The notes beneath the pieces were generated by a model. It was given only the letters and a program-made list of their open reading frames with translations. It was not told the origin of the DNA and made no database searches. A stretch of DNA of 10,404 bases. Source: a bacterium. GTDB lineage: Bacteria > AUK180 > JAQVHJ01. The position numbers and the translations under genes were made by a program. Position 1 is the stretch's first letter. Every line of letters starts with the position of its first letter. The DNA lies in assembly GCA_028696285.1 (NCBI GenBank), contig JAQVHJ010000044.1:1-10404 (forward strand), given 5' to 3'. This document shows positions 1-6,747 of the stretch, piece after piece.

Positions 1-130
1 CCGGGATGAATAAACATTTAATTCTTCCAATGTTTGTAATACAAATATTTCGGTTTACAGTTTACGAATAACAATTTATTTATTATCTTCTTAATCCCGT
101 TAATATTATCTGCGACAAGCGAAGCGAAGA

Positions 131-162
131 CATCCCGATGTTTTAAGGAAACTATCGGGATT
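131..162. repeat. Hairpin-forming intergenic repeat
   Basis: Perfect 8-bp inverted repeat ATCCCGAT (132-139) and ATCGGGAT (154-161) with a 14-nt loop, just beyond the 3' end of the minus-strand foldase gene. It is preceded at 118-130 by a short AGCGA-type repetition. No U-rich run follows the stem in the direction of that gene, so it is not a convincing intrinsic terminator. A second fragment of similar sequence (CCGGGAT) lies at the first bases of the window, which fits a dispersed genomic repeat, but this is only an inference. Confidence 0.5.
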
Positions 163-191
163 AAAAATTCAACTTTTTCAACTACCGTCCC

Positions 192-1217
192 TTATAATCT
201 GAAATCCTTATAGATAATTACTTCTGTTTCCTTTTCTAACGTTACACGGAGATTTTTCCGTATTTCTTCCTGCTTATCTTTCTTTAATAATTCGATTACG
301 ATCTGTTCTACTTTTTCAAAAGGCAGTACTTTTTCTTCGCCTTTTGAGAGCATTTTTATTATATAGAATCCCATCCTGCCTTCAAGAACATCGGAAATTT
401 CCTTGGGCTGCATCGCAAAGATTTTATCAATGGTTTCCTGCTCAGTGAAAAAGAGGACGAGGGCATCTCTTGTTACGCCTGTTAATATTCCCTGCTGAGC
501 TTTATACTGCTGGTCTTCGGAATACTCTTCAACCAATTTCTCAAATGGTTCTCCGTCTTTGGCCATTTTATGGATTTTCTCTGCCAAATCTTTCTTTTCC
601 TGCTTTACCTTGTCGTCAGCTTTCGGCGGAACCATGATTAATATCTGTTGATATTTAATATTTGTAGGGATCTTATATTTTTCCGGGTTTTTCTCATATT
701 CAGCCTTTGCATCTTCGGGTGTTACATTAATATTCTGAGAATATTGCTCCTGAAGATATTTTTCAGACATTGCCCATTCCTTCATGTATTTCTCATTGAA
801 TTCATCAGGAGATAAATTCCACTTCTTTAAATCCTTCTGAAACTGGTTTGTTCTGGAATATTTCTTTGCGAACAGATTGAATTGCATATCCAAATCACTT
901 TTTTCGACAGTTATACTATGTTGTTCCGCTTTTTGTCGTAATAATTTTACGAAGACATATTCATCTAAGACTTCATTCTTTTTAATGTTAATCTGTTCCA
1001 TCGCTTCAGGGGTTATATTAATCGGGATGTAAGGAGAGGCAAGTTTATCAATGTCGCCTTCCCTTATATACTCAGAACCAATCTTTGCAACAATATCAGG
1101 TTCCGGCGGTTTCGGTTTCTGGGGGGTAACCGGTTGTTTCTTACACCCGTCACACCCGGAAAAGAAGAGAGAGAAAGCAATTAAAACAATGGAAAAAAGA
1201 ATCAATAATTTTTTCAT
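192..1217 (-). CDS. Lipoprotein foldase, SurA/PrsA type with divergent PpiC domain
   Basis: Predicted exported chaperone assisting the folding of secreted or envelope proteins. The 341-residue product begins with a lipoprotein signal peptide: KK, a hydrophobic stretch and a lipobox FSGC with the lipidated Cys at residue 22, then a Lys/Pro-rich linker (26-40). Residues about 42-160 form a charged helical SurA_N-like region that opens with a VAKIG...I..GDID stretch typical of these proteins. Residues about 183-290 are the parvulin (PpiC) domain, ending in GFYIIKML, matching the family's G-hhIIkl end. The usual parvulin His near the first strand and the GG-LG loop are poorly kept (KYQQILIM; QQGILTG), so isomerase activity may be lost. 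The start is supported by an AGGAG site at 1231-1227, 9 nt upstream. Asp at +2 after the Cys would mean inner-membrane retention in enterobacteria; whether that rule holds here is unknown. It is monocistronic with its own promoter. Confidence 0.85.
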   Translation of the reverse strand: MKKLLILFSIVLIAFSLFFSGCDGCKKQPVTPQKPKPPEPDIVAKIGSEYIREGDIDKLASPYIPINITPEAMEQINIKKNEVLDEYVFVKLLRQKAEQHSITVEKSDLDMQFNLFAKKYSRTNQFQKDLKKWNLSPDEFNEKYMKEWAMSEKYLQEQYSQNINVTPEDAKAEYEKNPEKYKIPTNIKYQQILIMVPPKADDKVKQEKKDLAEKIHKMAKDGEPFEKLVEEYSEDQQYKAQQGILTGVTRDALVLFFTEQETIDKIFAMQPKEISDVLEGRMGFYIIKMLSKGEEKVLPFEKVEQIVIELLKKDKQEEIRKNLRVTLEKETEVIIYKDFRL

Positions 1218-1226
1218 TTTTAAACA

Positions 1227-1231
1227 CTCCT
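1227..1231 (-). promoter_or_regulatory. Ribosome binding site of the foldase gene
   Basis: Read on the minus strand this is AGGAG, 9 nt before the ATG at 1217-1215. It fixes the start of the lipoprotein at the Met directly before the KK and hydrophobic signal peptide. Confidence 0.75.
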
Positions 1232-1241
1232 ATTTTTTTAT

Positions 1242-1270
1242 ATTTTATCACAAACACCCTTTGAAATCAA
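1242..1270 (-). promoter_or_regulatory. Sigma70-type promoter of the foldase gene
   Basis: On the minus strand a -35 TTGATT (1270-1265), a 17-bp spacer and a -10 TAAAAT (1247-1242) preceded by TGA, giving an extended -10 (TGnTAAAAT). Transcription would begin near 1235, so the leader is short and just holds the AGGAG site. The box is flanked by TTTTTCC upstream and A downstream, exactly as in the promoter of the DUF4416 operon at 7348-7320. Confidence 0.75.
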
Positions 1271-1288
1271 GGAAAAAGTAAAAGTTGC

Positions 1289-1316
1289 AATCTGTAATTT
1301 GTAATCTGTAATTTGT
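1289..1316. repeat. 14-bp perfect tandem duplication
   Basis: Two adjacent identical copies of AATCTGTAATTTGT (1289-1302 and 1303-1316), each itself composed of two similar halves (AATCTGT / AATTTGT). It lies between the two divergent promoters, upstream of both -35 boxes. Confidence 0.8.
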
Positions 1317-1365
1317 GATATATGATTTTATTGCATAATATTGTAGTATTAAATACTGATGATGC

Positions 1366-1384
1366 GGGCGAACGCCGTTCGCCC
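1366..1384. repeat. GC-rich REP-like palindrome
   Basis: GGGCGAAC (1366-1373) and GTTCGCCC (1377-1384) form a perfect 8-bp stem with a 3-nt GCC loop. It is much more GC-rich than its surroundings. Compact GGGCGAAC...GTTCGCCC palindromes recur as dispersed intergenic repeats in genomes of uncultured anaerobes; that statement is from memory, not from a search. No U tract follows on either side, so it is unlikely to be a terminator. Confidence 0.6.
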
Positions 1385-1420
1385 CTACGATGTGTATCAA
1401 ATGCTTGCAATACAAATCTT

Positions 1421-1447
1421 ACCGTTCACCGTTCACCGTTCACCGTC
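1421..1447. repeat. Heptamer tandem repeat (ACCGTTC)
   Basis: Three perfect tandem copies of ACCGTTC (1421-1427, 1428-1434, 1435-1441) followed by a degenerate copy (ACCGTC, 1442-1447). It ends 10 bp before the -35 box of the PLP-enzyme promoter. There are no spacers, so this is a simple tandem repeat and not a CRISPR. Confidence 0.8.
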
Positions 1448-1457
1448 TATGTTTTAC

Positions 1458-1486
1458 TTGACTTATTGATTAATTTATCATATAAT
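1458..1486 (+). promoter_or_regulatory. Sigma70-type promoter of the PLP-enzyme gene
   Basis: TTGACT (1458-1463), a 17-bp spacer and a perfect TATAAT (1481-1486). Predicted transcription start is near 1493. The leader carries AAGGAG (1507-1512) 6 nt before the ATG at 1519. It is the strongest-looking promoter in the window by match to consensus. Confidence 0.8.
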
Positions 1487-1518
1487 ACATATTTAACAAA
1501 CATAAAAAGGAGCTCGAG

Positions 1519-2985
1519 ATGAAAGATCAGAAAAAGGTTCTTGAGAATACCATTAAACGCTGCCGTGAGCGGAATATAATTATTCCGACTTATGAACAGA
1601 TGCGTAATCCAGACTTAATTCCGAAGAAGATAAAAGATGAATTGAAGAATATAGGATTATGGGATTTGAATCCGAGGAACCTTTTCAGAATTACCTGGAA
1701 GAATGAACCAACAAAGAAGGGCGGCGGTTTCGGGAAGGTTAATTATTTAGAGATTCCCCCGGAATTATCCGGAGTAAAGGCGAGGATCTTTGTACTTGTC
1801 GGTAAATTTTTCCCGACCGGCGCTCATAAGGTTGGGGCGACCTTCGGCCCGTTAGTAGAGAAACTGATCCGCGGCGCATTTGACCCGACCACTCAGAAAG
1901 CATTATGGCCGTCAACAGGTAATTACTGCCGCGGCGGAGCGTATGATGCGTATTTACTTGCTTGCCCGTCAATTGCTGTTTTACCAGAAGGTATGTCGCG
2001 GGAGAGATTTGACTGGTTAAAGACAGTTGGCTCAGAGATCTATGCAACACCTGGTTCAGAAAGTAATGTCAAGGAGATTTATGATAAAACGAAGGAATTA
2101 AAGGCGAAGCGTCCCGGAGAAATAGTTGTGTTGAATCAGTTTGATGAATTCGGTAATGCAATCTGGCATTATGCTGTTACAGGCCCTGCGATGGAGGAGG
2201 TTTATAAGCAGGAGCGGAAGAAAGGCCAGAAATTATCAGGCGTCTTCCTTACCCAGGGTTCCGCAGGGACATTAGGGAGCTGTGATTATTTACGTGAGCT
2301 CTATCCTAATATTAAGATCAGCGCAGGGGAAGCATTACAGTGCCCGACATTATTATATAATGGTTACGGAGCGCATCGGATTGAGGGTATCGGTGACAAA
2401 CATGTTCCCTGGATACATAATCTGAAAAATATGGATATGGTTTCAGATATTGACGATGACGACTGCATGAGAATGGTAAGGTTATTCAATGAACCAGCAG
2501 GACGAAAGTATCTTCTTAAGCAAAAGATAGATAAGTCAGTTGTTAACCGGTTGGACTTATTGGGAATCTCTTCAATGGCCAATATTCTCGGCACTATCAA
2601 GCTTGCCAAATACTATGAAATGACAGAGAATGATATCTTATTCACCGTTGCGACCGATTCAATGGAGATGTACATGTCCCGGTTAAAAGAGCTTCAGAAG
2701 AAATTCGGTGAGTACACAGAAATTCAGGCGGGGATTGATTTTGAGAAGGCTCTTCTTGGCCAATCAATTGATTATACCCTTGAACTTTCGTATTATGACA
2801 AGAAGAGAATGCACAATCTCAAGTATTTTACGTGGATTGAACAGCAGGGCAAGACCATTGAGGAACTCAATGCGCAGTGGTATGACGATAACTACTGGAC
2901 AGATAAATTCCATTCATATCAGCAATGGGATAAGGTGATCAAAGACTTTAATGATAAGACCGGATTATTAAAGAAGTATAAATAA
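1519..2985 (+). CDS. PLP-dependent fold-type II enzyme, cysteine synthase-like
   Basis: Probable soluble pyridoxal-phosphate enzyme of the tryptophan synthase beta / cysteine synthase superfamily; exact reaction unknown. In the 488-residue protein the Schiff-base lysine is most likely K104 in PTGAHKVGAT. PSTGNYCRGGAYDA (131-144) matches the substrate-carboxylate loop (S/T-G-N) of cysteine synthases, TQGSAGTLG (245-253) is the Gly-rich phosphate-binding loop, and HRIEGIGDKHVPWI (286-299) corresponds to the hkIqGIGagFIP segment of CysK. It is far longer than CysK (about 300-320 residues), with roughly 90 extra residues before the catalytic core and about 130 or more after it. The start is set by AAGGAG 6 nt upstream. 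The gene stands alone between its own promoter and an intrinsic terminator, so context gives no substrate. Family assignment is firm; a beta-replacement or beta-elimination reaction is inferred. Confidence 0.85.
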   Translation: MKDQKKVLENTIKRCRERNIIIPTYEQMRNPDLIPKKIKDELKNIGLWDLNPRNLFRITWKNEPTKKGGGFGKVNYLEIPPELSGVKARIFVLVGKFFPTGAHKVGATFGPLVEKLIRGAFDPTTQKALWPSTGNYCRGGAYDAYLLACPSIAVLPEGMSRERFDWLKTVGSEIYATPGSESNVKEIYDKTKELKAKRPGEIVVLNQFDEFGNAIWHYAVTGPAMEEVYKQERKKGQKLSGVFLTQGSAGTLGSCDYLRELYPNIKISAGEALQCPTLLYNGYGAHRIEGIGDKHVPWIHNLKNMDMVSDIDDDDCMRMVRLFNEPAGRKYLLKQKIDKSVVNRLDLLGISSMANILGTIKLAKYYEMTENDILFTVATDSMEMYMSRLKELQKKFGEYTEIQAGIDFEKALLGQSIDYTLELSYYDKKRMHNLKYFTWIEQQGKTIEELNAQWYDDNYWTDKFHSYQQWDKVIKDFNDKTGLLKKYK

Positions 2986-3016
2986 TTCCGTAATTAATTT
3001 AATCAGAGATATTCAG

Positions 3017-3050
3017 CAGGCGGGGTTTTTATCCCGCCTGTTTTATTTTA
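3017..3050 (+). terminator. Intrinsic terminator of the PLP-enzyme gene
   Basis: Perfect 8-bp GC-rich stem CAGGCGGG (3017-3024) and CCCGCCTG (3033-3040) with an 8-nt loop, followed by TTTTATTTTA. It lies 31 bp after the stop codon. The T-rich tail overlaps the stop codon of the convergent murJ-like gene (3043-3045). Read on the minus strand the stem is not followed by a U run, so it is a weaker terminator for that operon. Confidence 0.85.
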
Positions 3051-4605
3051 TATTAGGTCTTATCTCACCAAACAAAGAATCAGGCGTTTCCACCTTAAAC
3101 ATCCTCGATATCAGGTAATAAATCGCTCCGCACTCAAATACAAGAAAAATCAGGCGCAGTGCATGGTCGTTCATTGAATCCCCGATAATTTTCTCTGAAG
3201 AAACGAATAAAATAATTGAGAGAACAATCATGATTACGGTTGAATATATTACCTTCTTCAGGTCGGGAAGATTCCTTGCTTGAATTCTAATACCGGAACT
3301 ATACCGGAGCAGCTTAAGCAGATTGATCATTAAACTGAATTGGACGATAGATGTTGCAAATGCAATCCCGAAAATACCGAAGATTGAGAATAAGATTATA
3401 TCCAGGAAGAAATTAGTAATAACCGAAGCAACCAAAGGATTGATCAACGGTTTAACCTTTCCCTGAGAATAGAATACCAGAATCAGCATTGAATTAATTG
3501 CAAAGAACGGGAGATTGAACGCATACCCGAGAAGAGCATTTCTTGTAAGCGTATAAGAAAGGACGTTGAAACTTCCCCTGAAGAAAAACACCGCGACAAA
3601 TTCATTCCTTGCCAGTATCAGGAGAACAGAGAGGGGTATCATGAAGAATAACACCGCATTGATCGCTTGGGTTAACGTGTCATGTAATTTAGAATCATTT
3701 AATTCCTTCGCAGCTTTAATAATTCTCGGGTAGAATATCCAGATAGTCGGGAGAAGGAAAATCGTGGAAAGTTTAAATGAAAGCGAAAACGCATAATTCA
3801 GCGAAGAGATCGTCCCTTCAAATTTTCCGAACCCTGCGATGAACCGGTCGACAATAATATCGACATACAGAAAAACTGCGGTTAAAATGAACGGAACTGA
3901 ATTCTTCAGTGTATTTTTCAGAGCAGGTGATTTATAGAATGAAAATATTTCAGAAGCATAGGCAAACTTATCTCTAATCGGCGCAATCAGATATAGGGTT
4001 TCAAAGATATATCCTGTCAAATACCCGAAAACAAGGCTATAAATTCCTATTTCATCCGAGTAACCTGTAATAAAAACAATTAAGATAATTATATGAATAA
4101 ATTTCCCGATTACGGGTTTTTTATAATCACTTTCGGAAAAATATACTTCACGTATTACCGTATTTATATTTGCAAATATTACTCCCAGCATTAGATAAGA
4201 GAACATCTTAATTATCACGCTGACAGACCCGCCCTTAAGTCCCATTGATAATATACTGAAAAACAATGGTCCAAGAATAATGAAAACAACCATAACAGCA
4301 ATCGAGAATAATGTGATAACAAGAATATTCTGCCAGAAGAACCGCCATGATGTATATTCGTCATAATCCTTCTTTAACTCAAGAAATTTCGGGATAAAAC
4401 CTCCTCGGACAATACCTTCAAGTGAAATCATAAAAAAGTGCGGAACGATAAATGCAATCAGGAATGAATCAAGTTCGAGAGATGCCCCGAAGAAAAAGGC
4501 CATGAACGAGAGCTGAATAAGGGTAAGAATAAAATATGCAAACTCACCGTAATAAAATAACGTGATATTTTTTTCCTTAAGAAAATCTTGATTATTATTT
4601 TCCAT
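3043..4605 (-). CDS. MurJ/MviN-type lipid-linked precursor flippase (divergent)
   Basis: Predicted inner-membrane flippase of the MVF branch of the MOP superfamily, which moves lipid-linked cell-wall or glycan precursors across the membrane. The 520 residues contain many hydrophobic segments through the whole length, fitting the family's usual 12-14 membrane helices and size. GASLELDSFLIAFIVP (40-55) followed by LEG....GFIPKF matches the signature FG....DaF..A..iP....EGa...aFiP of MurJ, with the conserved acidic residue as D46. VDRFIAGFG...ISSLNYAFSL (252-275) fits the second-half signature with R254. The N-terminal arginines important in studied MurJ proteins are not evident, so a role in another glycan (O-antigen, capsule) is possible. 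The start lies 11 bp inside the end of apbE, with GGAG at 4619-4616, implying translational coupling. It is the last gene of its operon. Confidence 0.8.
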   Translation of the reverse strand: MENNNQDFLKEKNITLFYYGEFAYFILTLIQLSFMAFFFGASLELDSFLIAFIVPHFFMISLEGIVRGGFIPKFLELKKDYDEYTSWRFFWQNILVITLFSIAVMVVFIILGPLFFSILSMGLKGGSVSVIIKMFSYLMLGVIFANINTVIREVYFSESDYKKPVIGKFIHIIILIVFITGYSDEIGIYSLVFGYLTGYIFETLYLIAPIRDKFAYASEIFSFYKSPALKNTLKNSVPFILTAVFLYVDIIVDRFIAGFGKFEGTISSLNYAFSLSFKLSTIFLLPTIWIFYPRIIKAAKELNDSKLHDTLTQAINAVLFFMIPLSVLLILARNEFVAVFFFRGSFNVLSYTLTRNALLGYAFNLPFFAINSMLILVFYSQGKVKPLINPLVASVITNFFLDIILFSIFGIFGIAFATSIVQFSLMINLLKLLRYSSGIRIQARNLPDLKKVIYSTVIMIVLSIILFVSSEKIIGDSMNDHALRLIFLVFECGAIYYLISRMFKVETPDSLFGEIRPNIK

Positions 4606-5752
4606 CTTCGTTCTTCTCCAATTTGATATTAGGGTTGTTTTTTAAAGAGTCAGAGATAAATACTTTATAATCATGTTCATAAATAATAGCATTGATATTG
4701 TTCTTGTTGCAGAACTCCCTTGCCTGTTTTTTCGGCATGCACATAATTGCTGTTGCCAGGGCATCCGCTTCAGTTGTAAGCAGTTGTCCGGGGTTTAGAA
4801 GGATATTTTCCTTAATTTCCGGGAAGAGCATTTCATCTGTCCAGTTGTATTCATTCTTAAGGAATTCAGTTAGATCAGAGGTTAGGAAAATATTCTCTTC
4901 AAGGATTATTGTAACCGAATGTGCCTGGTTTGAGGGAAGAAGAGTGAAAGGATTGATGATATGATGAAACTCTTTCTCCCCGACATAAATGAATCGTTCG
5001 TAATCTCCTGAAGTTGTAATTGAGCCGTCCTTCAGCTTGACAATATATTCATAAGTCCCCTGCGGCTTTACAGGATTTTGAATGCCGACAACCCAATATC
5101 CTGTTTTTTTATTCTCTCCGCCCCAGACTCTGATATCCCCCACTGCATTAATTAAACCTGTGAGAATATTCTTTGACATCAGCTCGTTATAGGCTCCGTC
5201 AACAATATACCCTTTTGCAATCCCCCCCAAGTCAATTCCGGATCCGGGAGTGATTGAAATTATAATCCCTTTATTTTCAGGGTTTGTGGAAAAATTAACT
5301 TGAGCATTAAGCGTCTTTAATTTCAATTCTTCAGGATCATACGGAAGATATTCATATTTCTTCCCGGCTTCCTCATAGAATTTTAAAACGGGAAGAAGGG
5401 TAATAGAAAAATATTTATTTACAGATGAAGAGATTTTTGAACTGATTAATAGCAGAAGGAAAACTTCATTATTCCCGGCAATCGTTATCGCCCCGGCTTT
5501 GTTTATTTTTGAAATTATCGATTCAGGATCGTACCTGTCAAATATCTTTTCATAGGTAATAATCTCTTTTTCAACTTCTGTCAATGTTTTAAGGGAATCT
5601 TTTCGTTTAGGTATTTTTATTGAGACCAATGTGTCCATCACGAAAATATCTTTCTCTGAAAATTTTGATTCCTTCCTTTCACAGGAAGAAGTAAACGAAA
5701 GGATAAAAATTAGGATCAGCGAAAAATAGAATAAGAACCGTATTTTTCTCAT
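4595..5752 (-). CDS. FAD:protein FMN transferase, lipoprotein ApbE
   Basis: Mg2+-dependent enzyme that splits FAD and attaches FMN to Thr/Ser of exported flavoproteins such as Rnf/Nqr subunits and FMN-binding-domain proteins. From the Met at 5752 the protein has 385 residues: a signal peptide with lipobox TSSC (Cys 24), VMDTLVSIKI (38-47), FDRYDPESIISKIN (71-84), GIDLGGIAKGYIVD (172-185), TTSGDYERF (246-254), HHIINPFT (263-270) and the metal-binding EADALATAI (328-336). The family core is therefore complete. An unusual stretch of about 40 residues (roughly 284-323) separates the HSVTIIL strand from the ADA motif, which are nearly adjacent in typical ApbE. The chosen start overlaps the amrS stop as ATGA; an in-frame Met 9 codons earlier (5779) would add MRFQIEYNH before the signal peptide and is less likely. 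No flavinylation target is encoded in the window. Confidence 0.9.
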   Translation of the reverse strand: MRKIRFLFYFSLILIFILSFTSSCERKESKFSEKDIFVMDTLVSIKIPKRKDSLKTLTEVEKEIITYEKIFDRYDPESIISKINKAGAITIAGNNEVFLLLLISSKISSSVNKYFSITLLPVLKFYEEAGKKYEYLPYDPEELKLKTLNAQVNFSTNPENKGIIISITPGSGIDLGGIAKGYIVDGAYNELMSKNILTGLINAVGDIRVWGGENKKTGYWVVGIQNPVKPQGTYEYIVKLKDGSITTSGDYERFIYVGEKEFHHIINPFTLLPSNQAHSVTIILEENIFLTSDLTEFLKNEYNWTDEMLFPEIKENILLNPGQLLTTEADALATAIMCMPKKQAREFCNKNNINAIIYEHDYKVFISDSLKNNPNIKLEKNEDGK

Positions 5753-6738
5753 GTGATTATATTCAATTTGAAACCGCATTTTTTACAGATCCCCTTATTT
5801 AAATTTTTTGTATCAATCATGTAGCCTTTTCTTGATATGCTAATATTCCCGCATTTCGGGCAAAGCGTATCAGAGCCGTGGTCACTCCAGATATTTCCTA
5901 AGTAGACATAGCTTAATTTTTTATCCCCGATTTCCTTTGCCATGAACATTGTTGACTCCGGTGTCGGGTCCTTATCCATTTTATAATGAGGGAAGTATCG
6001 TGAAAAGTGGACAGGAATATCTTTTGAAACGGATACGATAAAATCAACAAGTTCTTCCAGTTCTTCTTTTGTATCATTGTCTCCCGGAATAATAAGGTTT
6101 GTCACTTCAACATGGACACCCTTTTTAAATGATGTTTTAATTGTTTCCAAAACAGGGTCAATGCTTCCGCGCGGATGTTCCTTATAAAATTCATTTTTAA
6201 TTCCCTTCAAATCAATATTCATCGCATCGATTACAGGAATTAACTCCATCAGCGGCTCCTGATTAATATAACCGTTTGTAACAAGGATGTTCTTCAAGCC
6301 CTTTTCTCTTGCAAGTTTTGCAGATTCAAGAACATATTCAAACCAGACCATTGGTTCCGAGTATGTATATGCAATCGCAAATGAATCTTCACGGATAGCA
6401 GTTTCAACCAAGTTCTCTGGTGTAATAAACTGAGATGGAGGTGTTCCCTGGGATATTTCCCAGTTCTGGCAGAACTCGCATTTAAAATTACATCCGAAAG
6501 TCCCTGCTGAAAGAACGACGGTTCCCGGGTAAAAGTGATATAACGGTTTCTTCTCAATAGGGTCCAGGGCGATTGATGTTACTTCTCCATAATTTAATGT
6601 GTATAAAGTCCCGTCTGTATTTTTCCTTATTCTGCAGACGCCGGCCTTGCTGTTATTTATTCTGCAGTTATGAGGACATAAAAGACACTGAACAGAACCG
6701 TCCTCATTTTTCTTATAATATAACGCTTCCTTTTTCAT
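5749..6738 (-). CDS. AmmeMemoRadiSam-type radical SAM enzyme
   Basis: Radical SAM protein of the family that usually accompanies AMMECR1 and Memo homologues; its reaction is not established for bacteria. The 329 residues show an N-terminal cysteine cluster CLLCPHNC...GVC (C18, C21, C25, C35), the radical SAM CX3CX2C motif CNFKCEFC (C83, C87, C90) that binds the 4Fe-4S cluster, a TYSEP motif (125-129) and a C-terminal zinc-ribbon-like pair CPKC (293-296) and CKKC (318-321). The C-terminal ribbon is present in some members only. It starts 9 nt after the DUF4416 stop; that stop (TAG) is part of the AGGA ribosome site. Its own stop overlaps the apbE start by ATGA. No memo or AMMECR1 gene is adjacent, so the partners are either elsewhere or absent. 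Confidence in the family is high; the physiological role is open. Confidence 0.9.
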   Translation of the reverse strand: MKKEALYYKKNEDGSVQCLLCPHNCRINNSKAGVCRIRKNTDGTLYTLNYGEVTSIALDPIEKKPLYHFYPGTVVLSAGTFGCNFKCEFCQNWEISQGTPPSQFITPENLVETAIREDSFAIAYTYSEPMVWFEYVLESAKLAREKGLKNILVTNGYINQEPLMELIPVIDAMNIDLKGIKNEFYKEHPRGSIDPVLETIKTSFKKGVHVEVTNLIIPGDNDTKEELEELVDFIVSVSKDIPVHFSRYFPHYKMDKDPTPESTMFMAKEIGDKKLSYVYLGNIWSDHGSDTLCPKCGNISISRKGYMIDTKNLNKGICKKCGFKLNIIT

Positions 6739-6747
6739 TGTTTTTTC

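Larger units (their letters stand above)
1218..1518. other. Divergent spacer between the foldase and PLP-enzyme genes
   Basis: A 301-bp non-coding stretch. In order it holds: ribosome site and promoter of the minus-strand gene (1227-1270), a 14-bp perfect tandem duplication (1289-1316), a GC-rich palindrome (1366-1384), a heptamer tandem repeat (1421-1447) and the promoter of the plus-strand gene (1458-1486). No convincing gene is present. The 66-codon frame at 1322-1522 runs through these repeats and through the promoter. Confidence 0.8.

Noticed and set aside
132..161. Hairpin as intrinsic terminator of the foldase gene
   Set aside because: The stem is only 8 bp with a 14-nt loop and no U run follows on the minus strand.
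1421..1447. CRISPR-like array
   Set aside because: The units are 7 bp and directly adjacent, with no spacers.
1322..1522. 66-codon plus-strand open frame before the PLP-enzyme gene
   Set aside because: It runs through the palindrome, the heptamer array and the promoter, and its sequence reflects repeat translation.
5753..5779. Earlier ApbE start at 5779
   Set aside because: It would put nine polar residues before an otherwise standard lipoprotein signal peptide and extend the overlap with amrS; the ATGA overlap at 5749-5752 is the usual arrangement.
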